This document shows, one piece after another, positions 1-6,982 of a stretch of DNA of 16,260 nt. The DNA lies in the NCBI GenBank assembly GCA_009783365.1, contig WRHG01000023.1, positions 1-16,260 of the forward strand, written 5' to 3'. The number at the start of each line of letters is the position of its first letter. Within the stretch, counting starts at the first letter, position 1. This stretch comes from Clostridia bacterium (GTDB lineage: Bacteria; Bacillota_A; Clostridia; Christensenellales; Aristaeellaceae). Both the position numbers and the translations under genes were made by a program. The notes below the pieces were generated by a model. The model saw nothing but the letters and a program-made list of their open reading frames with translations. It was not told the DNA's origin and did no database searches.

Positions 1-1610
1 TGTTCATAATAGAATTTATTATAATTTTTGGCAATTTCCGTCAGGGCGCGTGTAATGATGCTGGGCTCGTAACGGTCGGCGGCTTCCTTTACGGCCTCCG
101 GGAAGCGGGACAAAAGCCGCAGAACCTCTTGGGCATGGTCGTCGGAAAGTCCTGAATAATCAGGCTCCGGAGGCGCCCCATCCGGGGACGCCGCCTTGCG
201 CAGCACGGAGCAGCAGCGGGCATGGGTGTATTGTACATAGGGGCCGGTTTCCCCGTCGAAGTTAAGAGCCCTGTCCCACCAGAAGTCGATGTCCTTGATG
301 CGGTTGTTTTGCAGATCTGCATAGATCACCGCGCCGATACCCACTTGAGCGGCCACTTCCTCGGGATTTTCCAAATCCGGGCTCTTTTCCCGGATGATTT
401 CCAGAGCCCGGCCACGGGCACGGCGCAAAAGGTCCTCCAGATAGACCACATGCCCTTTGCGGGTGGCAAGGGTTTGTCCTTCATAGGAGATCATGCCGAA
501 GGCTACGTGAATTAAATTCGTGGACCAGGCATAGCCCATTTTCTCCACCACCTTAAACCATTGGCGGAAATGCAGATCCTGCTGATAGGCCACCACATAG
601 AGGCATTTATCAAAGCGGTAGGCATCCATCCGGTAGAGGGCCGCCGCGATATCACGGGTAGCATAGAGGGTGGCTCCGTCCTTTTTTAGGATCAGGCAGG
701 GAGGCATACCGCTGTCCTCCAAATCCACGATGGAGGCTCCGTCGCTTACGGTCAGCAGGTTTTTAGCAGTCAGTTCCTGGATGACCCGATCCATTTTGTC
801 GTTGTAGAATGCTTCGCCGGCATAGCTGTCAAAGGTCACGCCCAGCATGTCGTAGACCCGCTGGGTATCCCGCAGGGTCAAAGCCTTGAACCAACGAAAG
901 ATTTCGACGGCTTCCGGGTCTCCGTCCTCGATTTTTTTGAACCATGCCCTGCCCTCGTTCTCCAAGGAGGGATCTCTTTCCGCTTCGTTGTGAAAGCGTA
1001 CGTATAGCTGGGTCAAGGCTTCCACCCCATCCCGTTCCACCTGGTCCCGGTCGCCCCATCGCCTGTAGGCGGAGATCAGTTTGCCGAACTGGGTGCCCCA
1101 ATCCCCCAGATGGTTGATGGAAATGGTATGGTAACCTAAAAAGCGGTAGATGCGCTGCAGGCTATGGCCGATCATGGTGGTGCTTAGATGGCCTATGTGG
1201 AAGCGTTTGGCAATGTTGATGCTGCTAAAATCGATACAGATGGTTTTCCCCCGGCCTTCGTCACTGCCGCCATAGGCGTCGCCCCTGCTGAGTACTTCAT
1301 ACAAGGTTTGACGGGCAAAATTGGCCCGGTTGAAGTAAAAATTGAGATACCCGCCCATGGGGCGGGCCTCGCACAGATCCGGTGCTGATATGGCTGCCGC
1401 CAGGGTTCCGGCGATTTGGGAGGGACCCTGGCGCAGCGCCTTGCTCAGCCTAAAACAGGGGAAGGCGTAATCACCCATGTCCTTTTCCGGAGGAACTTCC
1501 AGATAGCCGGATAGGGCCTGCCCGTTTGGAAACCCGCCCGCGGCCGGATAACAGCGCTCCATGGCCTGACAAATCAGCTGGGCAATGCTCTGTTTCATGT
1601 TCATCGTCAT
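1..1610 (-). CDS. argS: Arginyl-tRNA synthetase, class I (3' end outside window)
   Basis: Charges tRNA-Arg with arginine in the cytoplasm. About 536 codons are present in one open frame and the gene leaves the window before its stop; the family is usually about 550-580 residues, so only a few tens of C-terminal residues are missing. The N-terminal additional domain covers roughly residues 1-110. The class I HIGH signature reads FHIGH at about 137-141, inside an ArgS-typical SSINIAKRFHIGHLS context. HLGDWGTQFGK follows, and the second signature is the degenerate ATRKG near residue 382. The DALR anticodon-binding domain begins near YVQYTHARC, about residue 458. Three in-frame ATGs (1610, 1604, 1598) lie near the start. 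I chose 1610 because it overlaps the upstream MATE stop as ATGA, which suggests translational coupling; AAGGAG lies 4 nt upstream of it. The 1604 start, with 10-nt spacing, is also possible. It is probably co-transcribed with pyrH and the MATE gene. Confidence 0.96.
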   Translation of the reverse strand, partial: MTMNMKQSIAQLICQAMERCYPAAGGFPNGQALSGYLEVPPEKDMGDYAFPCFRLSKALRQGPSQIAGTLAAAISAPDLCEARPMGGYLNFYFNRANFARQTLYEVLSRGDAYGGSDEGRGKTICIDFSSINIAKRFHIGHLSTTMIGHSLQRIYRFLGYHTISINHLGDWGTQFGKLISAYRRWGDRDQVERDGVEALTQLYVRFHNEAERDPSLENEGRAWFKKIEDGDPEAVEIFRWFKALTLRDTQRVYDMLGVTFDSYAGEAFYNDKMDRVIQELTAKNLLTVSDGASIVDLEDSGMPPCLILKKDGATLYATRDIAAALYRMDAYRFDKCLYVVAYQQDLHFRQWFKVVEKMGYAWSTNLIHVAFGMISYEGQTLATRKGHVVYLEDLLRRARGRALEIIREKSPDLENPEEVAAQVGIGAVIYADLQNNRIKDIDFWWDRALNFDGETGPYVQYTHARCCSVLRKAASPDGAPPEPDYSGLSDDHAQEVLRLLSRFPEAVKEAADRYEPSIITRALTEIAKNYNKFYYE

Positions 1611-3022
1611 GTATCTCCTTCCTGAGCGGCAGGACTCAGGTTCTCAAAATGGCATTTGCGCTTCCACCCGCCCCTCCGGAAGACAAAAGTGGTAAGGGCG
1701 GCGCCAAGGACCCATGCTGTTAGCAGGGAGCCGTACAGGCATAAGGGGTCGCCGGCGGGATGCCGGGGACTGCGGCTGAGGGCTGCCCACAGGTAGGCCA
1801 GGGGCAGACGGATGGCTATCGCGGTGATCAGGCTGATCCACATGGGGATTACCGTCTCCCCGGCGCCCCGCATGACGCCCATCAGTACTTGGGTAACGCT
1901 GAAAGCGATGTAGCCGAAGGCCAGTACGCGCAGCATGCTCAGGCTCAGCGTAATGATTTCCTCCGTCTGGGTAAAAATCCGCAGGATGCTTTCACCAAAA
2001 AGCAGGATGCAGGCTACCAGCGCGGTTGAGACTGATACCGCGAGAATCAGGGAAGCGCGGGTTCCCTGTATCACCCGGTGCATGCGGCGGGCGCCTACGT
2101 TCTGCCCGGAGAAGGTGGTGGCGGCGATGCCGAAGGTAAAGCTGGGCATAATGGCAAAGCCGTCCACCCGCATGGTGACGGTGTTGGCGGTTACCACATG
2201 AGGGCCCAAGGTATTTGTGAGGGATTGAATCAGTAACATGCTGAGGGAGAAGATCATTTGGGTTGCGCCCGCGGGGAGGCCCAGGCTTATGATTCGCCGG
2301 GTGATAGGCCTGTCCAGCTTCAAGGTCTGCCGGTTTACATCCAGTATTTGTCCCATGGAGCGCAGCCTGCGGTAGCAGAGCAGCGCGGAGATGGCCTGAG
2401 AGATGATCGTGGCCCAGGCCACGCCGTTGGTCTTCATACCCAAGACGGTGACGGACAGGATATCCAAAACGATATTAAGCCCGGCGGCAATCAGCAGGAA
2501 CAGAAGGGGCGAGACGCTGTCCCCAAGGCCGCGTAATATGCCGCTTAATATGTTATAAAAGGCGCAGGCGGTTAAGCCCATAAAGATGATCACCAGGTAA
2601 TCCGCAGCCAAATCCAGCATTTCAGCGGGGGAGCCCAGTAAAATCAAGAGCGGGCGGGTTATGATCACGCCCAGGGCGGAGATCAGGAGGCTGCTCCATA
2701 GGGTAAGCAGCATGACGGAGCCCACGGAACGGCTTAAGGATTCCCGGTTATGGGCGCCGAAATATTGGGATACCACAATGTTGGCGCCGGTGGAGATGCC
2801 CATGAAGAGCGCCAGCATTAGGTTGAGGACAGGAAAACTGAGCCCCACCGCCCCAAGGGCCGCGTCGCCGATATACTGGCCTACGATCGTAGCGTCTACG
2901 GTACTGTATAGCTGCTGGGCCAAGTTGCCGATCAAAAGGGGAACGGAAAACAGGACAAGCCCCCGCATTGGGCTGTCCTGGGTGAGATCCCGGGGATGAA
3001 AGAGTTTTTTGATATATTGCAT
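1607..3022 (-). CDS. MATE-family multidrug/sodium(proton) antiporter
   Basis: A 471-residue polytopic membrane protein of the MATE (MatE/NorM/DinF) superfamily, which exports cationic drugs or metabolites using a Na+ or H+ gradient. The sequence shows the usual two-lobed pattern of about 12 hydrophobic helices. Family-typical segments include the N-terminal LFSVPLLIGNLAQQLYSTVD, GxxxxAAVGLSFP-like text near residues 55-65, GANIVVSQYFGA near 98-109, GILRGLGDS near 161-169, and the second-lobe counterpart GVMRGAGETVIPMW near 382-395. Length is normal for the family. The ATG has AAAGGA 5-6 nt upstream. It lies 50 nt after pyrH with no visible terminator and overlaps argS by 4 nt, so it is probably an internal gene of a pyrH-MATE-argS transcript. 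The substrate cannot be read from the sequence. Confidence 0.93.
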   Translation of the reverse strand: MQYIKKLFHPRDLTQDSPMRGLVLFSVPLLIGNLAQQLYSTVDATIVGQYIGDAALGAVGLSFPVLNLMLALFMGISTGANIVVSQYFGAHNRESLSRSVGSVMLLTLWSSLLISALGVIITRPLLILLGSPAEMLDLAADYLVIIFMGLTACAFYNILSGILRGLGDSVSPLLFLLIAAGLNIVLDILSVTVLGMKTNGVAWATIISQAISALLCYRRLRSMGQILDVNRQTLKLDRPITRRIISLGLPAGATQMIFSLSMLLIQSLTNTLGPHVVTANTVTMRVDGFAIMPSFTFGIAATTFSGQNVGARRMHRVIQGTRASLILAVSVSTALVACILLFGESILRIFTQTEEIITLSLSMLRVLAFGYIAFSVTQVLMGVMRGAGETVIPMWISLITAIAIRLPLAYLWAALSRSPRHPAGDPLCLYGSLLTAWVLGAALTTFVFRRGGWKRKCHFENLSPAAQEGDT

Positions 3023-3072
3023 GAAAATCCTTTCGGTGATTTTTCTGTTGTAAATGGGGGTATGGTGACAAT

Positions 3073-3786
3073 TCAGGGGTGCAGAAAAGAGCCTATCGGG
3101 TCGCCTGCCAGCACTTTCAGCACGTTGTCAGGCGGCTCCATGCCAAAAATCCGTACCAGGGGCACGCTGTTATCCCGCAGCATGATGAAGGCCGCGGCAT
3201 CCATCACTCTGAGGTCCCGTTCAGCCGCCTCCTCGTAGCGAAGGTCCGGGAGCAGGACGGCGCCGGGATGGATGGCAGGGTCGGCGGTATACACGCCGTC
3301 GATATTTTTGGCCATGAGGATGGCGTCGCATTCCAGTTCAACGGCGCGCAGAACCGTCGCGCTGTCTGTTGAGAAGAAAGGGTTTCCCAAGCCGCAGGCC
3401 AGCAGAAGGATATAGCCCTGCTCCAAGCGCTCCAGGGCGGCGGCGGTGTTGTAGTTTTCCGCGAAGCGAGGGATATCTACCCCGCTCATTACAAGGGATT
3501 TGCAGCCCAGGTGGGTCAGCGTGTCCCGCATATACAGGCAGTTTTGCAGGGTGGCAATCATACCCATCTGATCCGCAGCCACCGCGCCCATATGCAGAGA
3601 ATCGCCCCGGCGGCCCCGCCATACATTGCCGCCGCCAATGACAACGGCGGTCTGTATACCCATGCGCGGCACCTCTGCGAGGACTTGGGCCATCCGCACG
3701 AACTTATCGTGGCAAAACGGCCTCCCGTCCGTTCCCAGCGCTTCTCCGCTGAGCTTGAGGATCACGCGGCGGTAATGGCCCGGCAT
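3073..3786 (-). CDS. pyrH: UMP kinase (uridylate kinase)
   Basis: Cytoplasmic bacterial UMP kinase of the amino-acid-kinase fold: ATP + UMP to ADP + UDP, in pyrimidine nucleotide synthesis. It is usually hexameric and regulated by GTP and UTP. At 237 residues it has family length. Visible motifs are VILKLSGEAL (residues 8-17) at the phosphate-binding N-terminus, GGGNVWRG (51-58), the DQMGM segment (72-76), and NIDGVYTADP (161-170) near the nucleotide site. The ATG is preceded by AAAGGAG with 7-nt spacing. It lies after tsf, as in many Firmicutes, but a strong intrinsic terminator stands directly in front of its ribosome binding site. Expression may therefore depend on read-through or an unrecognised local promoter. 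The next gene is a transporter, not frr. Confidence 0.96.
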   Translation of the reverse strand: MPGHYRRVILKLSGEALGTDGRPFCHDKFVRMAQVLAEVPRMGIQTAVVIGGGNVWRGRRGDSLHMGAVAADQMGMIATLQNCLYMRDTLTHLGCKSLVMSGVDIPRFAENYNTAAALERLEQGYILLLACGLGNPFFSTDSATVLRAVELECDAILMAKNIDGVYTADPAIHPGAVLLPDLRYEEAAERDLRVMDAAAFIMLRDNSVPLVRIFGMEPPDNVLKVLAGDPIGSFLHP

Positions 3787-3800
3787 GATATCACTCCTTT

Positions 3801-3831
3801 AAAAAAGGCACGCAAGCGTCGCTTGCGTGCC
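3801..3831 (-). terminator. Intrinsic terminator between tsf and pyrH
   Basis: Positions 3807-3831 form a perfect inverted repeat: 12-nt arms GGCACGCAAGCG and CGCTTGCGTGCC around a single base, realistically an 11-bp stem with a 3-nt loop. On the minus strand it is followed at once by six T residues (3806-3801). The T-tract runs directly into AAAGGAG, the pyrH ribosome binding site. The layout is that of a Rho-independent terminator for rpsB-tsf transcripts. Its efficiency is unknown and partial read-through is likely, because no clear separate pyrH promoter is visible. Confidence 0.85.
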
Positions 3832-3857
3832 GCTGCTTGCAGGCATAGGGTTGAGCC

Positions 3858-4790
3858 TTAACCCCGGAAAGCCATGATCTCGTCCGCAAAGTTATCCTGG
3901 CGCTTTTCTAGGCCTTCCCCGCGCTCATAGCGCGCAAAACGCACCACATCGATTTTCGCGCCGATTTCTTGACTCACCTGGTTGGTAAGCTGAACGACGG
4001 TCTTATCGCCGTCCTTCACGAAAGGCTGCTCAAGGAGGCATACTTCTTTGTAATACTTTTCAATGCGCCCTTCCACCATTTTATCTACGATTTTCTCCGG
4101 CTTACCCTCGTTAAGCGCCTGAGCCCGGAAGATTTCCCGCTCTTTTTGCAACTGGTCGGCGGGAAGTTGCTCCTTGCGTACTACGGTAGGCCGTGCGGCG
4201 GCGATCTGCAAGGCCACGTCATGGTAGTAAACCATAAAGGTATCCAGGGTACGCGTAGAGGCTGTGTCGTTGCTGATCTCCAGCAAAACGCCAATTTTCC
4301 CGCCCATGTGGATATAGCTTTCCACAACGCCGCTTTGTGTTTCATAGCGGGTGAAGCGGCGGATGCTGATTTTTTCACCGATGGCTACGGTAGCGTCGCT
4401 TACCAGGTCCGTGATTGTTTTTTCCGGATTGGCTGTAAAGGGCTGCCCCATCAGGGCATCCACATCGGCGGGGGAGGCGGTGGCAATATGCAGGGCCAAA
4501 TCCTTGCAGAAATCTTTAAAACGATCGGTTTTAGCCACGAAATCCGTTTCGCAGTTTACTTCCACAATCACACCCACGGTGGCGTCCTCATTGATATGGC
4601 TTGCCACCATGCCCTCGGCGGCTATGCGGCCGGCTTTTTTGGCGGCGGCGGCCAGGCCTTTTTCCCGAAGCCACTCCACGGCTTTTTCCATCTCGCCCGC
4701 AGCTTCCACCAGCGCCGTTTTGCAGTCCATCATACCGGCCTGGGTCAGCTCGCGCAGCTCTTTGACCATCTGGGAAGTAATCGTTGCCAT
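3858..4790 (-). CDS. tsf: Elongation factor Ts
   Basis: Guanine-nucleotide exchange factor that regenerates EF-Tu-GTP during translation; cytoplasmic. At 310 residues it is near the usual length of the longer bacterial forms. The N-terminal UBA-like domain (1-50) reads [19 protein letters not shown], and the exchange-core motif CETDFVAK places TDFV at residues 82-85. Two core subdomains follow, and the C-terminal module includes [20 protein letters not shown]. The ATG has AAGGAG about 10 nt upstream, plus a nearer AGGAA. It follows rpsB by 92 nt on the same strand, the conserved rpsB-tsf pairing, and is followed by an intrinsic terminator. No unusual residues were seen. Confidence 0.98.
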   Translation of the reverse strand: MATITSQMVKELRELTQAGMMDCKTALVEAAGEMEKAVEWLREKGLAAAAKKAGRIAAEGMVASHINEDATVGVIVEVNCETDFVAKTDRFKDFCKDLALHIATASPADVDALMGQPFTANPEKTITDLVSDATVAIGEKISIRRFTRYETQSGVVESYIHMGGKIGVLLEISNDTASTRTLDTFMVYYHDVALQIAAARPTVVRKEQLPADQLQKEREIFRAQALNEGKPEKIVDKMVEGRIEKYYKEVCLLEQPFVKDGDKTVVQLTNQVSQEIGAKIDVVRFARYERGEGLEKRQDNFADEIMAFRG

Positions 4791-4882
4791 TTCCTAATCT
4801 CTCCTTAACTGATGAGTTCACGATTCCATAATAAAACAGGGGGGTTTCAGGAGGGCTGTTCTCCTGTAATTAACGATTCGGA

Positions 4883-5623
4883 TTATGCTTCAGCCATGAT
4901 GGCTTCTTCTTCGGCGGGGGCGTCTTCAGGGTCGCTTTGCTCTCCCTGGCGGCCTTCCAGCACCGCGTCGGCCAGTTTGCCGGCGATGAGCTTCACGGCG
5001 CGGATTGCGTCGTCATTGCCGGGGATTACATAATCGATTTCGTCAGGGTCGCAGTTGGTATCGACGATCGCTACAATAGGAATCCGCAGGGTGCGCGCTT
5101 CCGCCACGGCGATGTGCTCCTTGCGGGGATCCACCACAAACAGCGCTCCCGGAAGCTTTTTCATCTCCCGGATACCGCCCAGGTTGGCTTCCAGCTTTTC
5201 CCGTTCATGCTGCAGCTTGATGACTTCCTTTTTGGGCAACAGGTCGAATTGACCGTTTTGCTCCATTTTGTCGATCTGGTTCAGACGGTCCACCCGGGTG
5301 CGTATGGTGCGGAAGTTGGTGAGCATGCCGCCCAGCCAACGGTTGTTGACAAAGTACATATTGCAGCGGGACGCCTCGGCCGCGATGGATTCTTGCGCCT
5401 GCTTCTTCGTGCCCACGAAAAGCACGGACTTGCCTTCCATGGCTACATCGCGGACGAAATTGTAAGCTTCGTCCACCTTGCGGACGGTTTTTTGCAGATC
5501 AATGATATAGATGCCGTTCCGTTCAGTAAAGATGAAGGGAGCCATCTTTGGGTTCCAGCGGCGGGTCTGGTGTCCGAAGTGTACGCCCGCTTCCAAGAGT
5601 TGCTTCATGGATATCACTGCCAT
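4883..5623 (-). CDS. rpsB: 30S ribosomal protein S2
   Basis: Structural protein of the small ribosomal subunit, needed for S1/bS21-region assembly and mRNA binding. It has 246 residues. The N-terminus [20 protein letters not shown] is the family signature; [16 protein letters not shown] and [12 protein letters not shown] are also typical, followed by the [29 protein letters not shown] block and an acidic C-terminal tail. The frame stays open upstream to 5734, but I chose the ATG at 5623 because AAGGAGG lies 7 nt upstream and the protein then begins exactly at the family N-terminus. It is the first gene of the operon, with a promoter about 100 nt upstream and an untranslated leader of roughly 90 nt that could carry S2 autoregulation. 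An IS30 element ends about 25 bp upstream of the -35 box. Confidence 0.98.
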   Translation of the reverse strand: MAVISMKQLLEAGVHFGHQTRRWNPKMAPFIFTERNGIYIIDLQKTVRKVDEAYNFVRDVAMEGKSVLFVGTKKQAQESIAAEASRCNMYFVNNRWLGGMLTNFRTIRTRVDRLNQIDKMEQNGQFDLLPKKEVIKLQHEREKLEANLGGIREMKKLPGALFVVDPRKEHIAVAEARTLRIPIVAIVDTNCDPDEIDYVIPGNDDAIRAVKLIAGKLADAVLEGRQGEQSDPEDAPAEEEAIMAEA

Positions 5624-5722
5624 AGGGGTTCCTCCTTGTTTTTCCACCCTTTGCGTCGTCTCCGCACGGACACCGTGATTTCGGCACAACCGCGGGATCG
5701 ACAAAGGTGCGTAATCCAGAGA

Positions 5723-5751
5723 AGTATAGCACAACAGAGGTTGCGGCGCAA
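5723..5751 (-). promoter_or_regulatory. Probable sigma-A promoter of rpsB-tsf
   Basis: On the minus strand a -35 box TTGCGC (5751-5746) is separated by exactly 17 nt from a -10 box TATACT (5728-5723). A TG one base upstream makes this an extended -10. The predicted start near 5716 gives a leader of about 90 nt before rpsB. The -10 is strong and the -35 is only half consensus. No other convincing promoter lies between the IS element and rpsB. Confidence 0.72.
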
Positions 5752-5761
5752 TGTTTTTTTG

Positions 5762-5776
5762 CGTGTCAGTCCATCA
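5762..5776. repeat. Direct repeat flanking IS, left copy
   Basis: CGTGTCAGTCCATCA, identical to 6968-6982, directly abuts the left end of the IS30 element. It is best read as the target-site duplication. In this copy the flanking base beyond the IS side differs, so 15 bp is the maximum repeat length. Confidence 0.85.
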
Positions 5777-5801
5777 TGTGAATTGCAAGTTTAAATGCCC
5801 A
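5777..5801 (+). repeat. IS30 element terminal inverted repeat, left end
   Basis: Read inward this end begins TGTGAATTGCAAG and ends TTAAATGCCCA. It matches the right end, read as reverse complement, at 17 of 25 positions, including a contiguous nine-base AAATGCCCA. The alignment is symmetric and ungapped from the inner edges of the two direct-repeat copies, which fixes the element boundaries. Confidence 0.75.
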
Positions 5802-5819
5802 GATATTTCACCAGTCACA

Positions 5820-6860
5820 TTAAGCTGCGAATTGGTTAGCGGATTTGTAGTGGAGGATTCTGCGGGGGTAATTGTTCACCCAATCCTCTATCCGTTGGAG
5901 CTCTCTTTTTGTGAGGTTGCCTATGTCTGTTCCCTTTGGAACGAACCGGCGAAGTATTCGATTGCCGTTTTCATTGCTGCCACGTTCCCAACTGCTGTAT
6001 GGATGAGCATAATAGACTTCACCGCACCGAGCCGCTTTCTTAATTGCTTCACTATCCAAGAACTCGCTGCCGTTGTCCGCCGTGATGGTCTTGAACACAT
6101 CGGCAAAGTCACCACCCACACGCCGCCTTGCCCGTTTGATAGCCGCTATCACCTCTTTTTGTGTTTTGTTCTTCACCAGCACATACAGCGCTCTGCGGGT
6201 CTTGCGTTCCACAAGGGTCAATATCGCTGCTCTTGTCCCTTGCTTACCTACAACCAAATCTATCTCCCAGTGGCCTTGCTCTGTCCGCTCGTTTGCTTCT
6301 TTCGGGCGTTCACTGATGCTCTTGCCGTTCTTGTTGTTTAGCGCAACCGTGCGAATTTGCCTGTAACTTCGCTTCGTACCATCTTTTTTTACCCATAGAT
6401 CCTTGTTGCTGATTCCCGCAAATATCCCCTTGTCGATGTAATTGTAAACCGTCTTGGTGCAGATGCTCGTTTCAAATTGCAAGCCCTCTACTTTTATGCT
6501 CCCGATGACAGCATCTGGCGACCATTGCTCGTCCTTAATCTTATCTTCGATATGTCGTGCCAACTTGTGGTCATGCCCGATTTTTAGCCCACGCCCTTTG
6601 TTTGCGACACGCTCATCATGGACGCGTTGTCCCACATCAGCCAGGTATACATGCCGTTCACGCCATTGACTGTCACGTTGCTCCGTCCACCCTCGTTTGA
6701 TCTCGCGTTCTATCGTCCGCCGATCACGCCTTGGTGACAGGGACGCTCCTATCACAGCAGGGGTTAACCCCTGCTGTGATAGCGCCTCGATTTTATAACG
6801 CTCTTTCTCCGTTAGTTGTTTCCATCTTCTCTTCCTTGTGGTATCCTTACTTTGGCCCAT
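5820..6860 (-). CDS. IS30-family DDE transposase
   Basis: A 346-residue transposase catalysing movement of its element, normally through a circular intermediate with abutted ends in this family. The N-terminal helix-turn-helix region (about 18-57) runs from LTEKERYKIEAL to RRTIEREIKRG. The catalytic core contains HWEIDLVVG with the first Asp at 201, ITADNGSEF with the second Asp at 262, and WERGSNENGNRILRRFVPKG with the catalytic Glu at about 297, all in IS30 context. The frame is open to 6893, but I prefer the ATG at 6860 because GAGGTG lies 6 nt upstream. The upstream ATG has no convincing ribosome binding site and adds 11 atypical residues. All catalytic residues are present and no frameshift was seen. 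A perfect 34-bp palindrome lies within codons 27-38. Confidence 0.95.
   Translation of the reverse strand: MGQSKDTTRKRRWKQLTEKERYKIEALSQQGLTPAVIGASLSPRRDRRTIEREIKRGWTEQRDSQWRERHVYLADVGQRVHDERVANKGRGLKIGHDHKLARHIEDKIKDEQWSPDAVIGSIKVEGLQFETSICTKTVYNYIDKGIFAGISNKDLWVKKDGTKRSYRQIRTVALNNKNGKSISERPKEANERTEQGHWEIDLVVGKQGTRAAILTLVERKTRRALYVLVKNKTQKEVIAAIKRARRRVGGDFADVFKTITADNGSEFLDSEAIKKAARCGEVYYAHPYSSWERGSNENGNRILRRFVPKGTDIGNLTKRELQRIEDWVNNYPRRILHYKSANQFAA
6749..6782. repeat. Perfect 34-bp palindrome inside transposase gene
   Basis: The two 17-nt halves CTATCACAGCAGGGGTT and AACCCCTGCTGTGATAG are exact reverse complements; symmetry breaks at the next base on each side. In the mRNA this can fold to about 15 bp with a TTAA/UUAA loop. 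It encodes residues 27-37 of the transposase, inside the helix-turn-helix, starting about 80 nt after the start codon. No U-tract follows, so it is not a standard terminator. Confidence 0.9.
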
Positions 6861-6942
6861 CCCTTTCACCTCGGTTGCTTTGTTGTCATGCAACTTCAGT
6901 GTAACTGATTGATTGTGGATGGGCTACCTCTTTGCCCTTCCT

Positions 6943-6967
6943 TGGGCATTTCATTTTACAACTTGCC
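6943..6967 (-). repeat. IS30 element terminal inverted repeat, right end
   Basis: Read inward on the minus strand it begins GGCAAGTTGTAAAATG and ends AAATGCCCA, pairing with 5777-5801 at 17 of 25 positions. Just inside it the plus strand reads TGCCCTTCCTTGGGCA, a small hairpin overlapping the inner edge of the repeat. It also lies upstream of the transposase start, so it may contain the transposase promoter, but I see no strong -35/-10 pair. Confidence 0.72.
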
Positions 6968-6982
6968 CGTGTCAGTCCATCA
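6968..6982. repeat. Direct repeat flanking IS, right copy
   Basis: CGTGTCAGTCCATCA, identical to 5762-5776. This copy contains the TGA stop codon (6974-6972, minus strand) and the last codons of the adjacent glycosyltransferase gene. The duplication therefore preserved that gene's end, and the other copy carries an orphan duplicate of it. Confidence 0.85.

Larger units (their letters stand above)
5777..6967 (-). mobile_element. Complete IS30-family insertion sequence, about 1191 bp
   Basis: The element is bounded by imperfect terminal inverted repeats, carries one full-length IS30-type DDE transposase, and is flanked by a perfect 15-bp direct repeat. Its length is normal for IS30-family elements. 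Base composition is visibly more AT-rich than the adjacent glycosyltransferase and peptidase genes, consistent with recent arrival. It lies between the end of a glycosyltransferase gene and the rpsB promoter, with its transposase pointing toward rpsB. Because both ends, the frame and the duplication are intact, it is likely a recent insertion that could still be active. Confidence 0.9.

Noticed and set aside
4791..4882. Possible hairpin CAGGAG/CTCCTG between rpsB and tsf
   Set aside because: The stem is only 6 bp and no T-tract follows on the minus strand, so I do not call a terminator. It may reflect two purine-rich ribosome-site-like stretches.
3969..5794. Long plus-strand open frames (3969-4808 and 4937-5794) opposite tsf and rpsB
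   Set aside because: They mirror two conserved genes codon for codon, have no ribosome binding site of note, and encode no recognisable protein.
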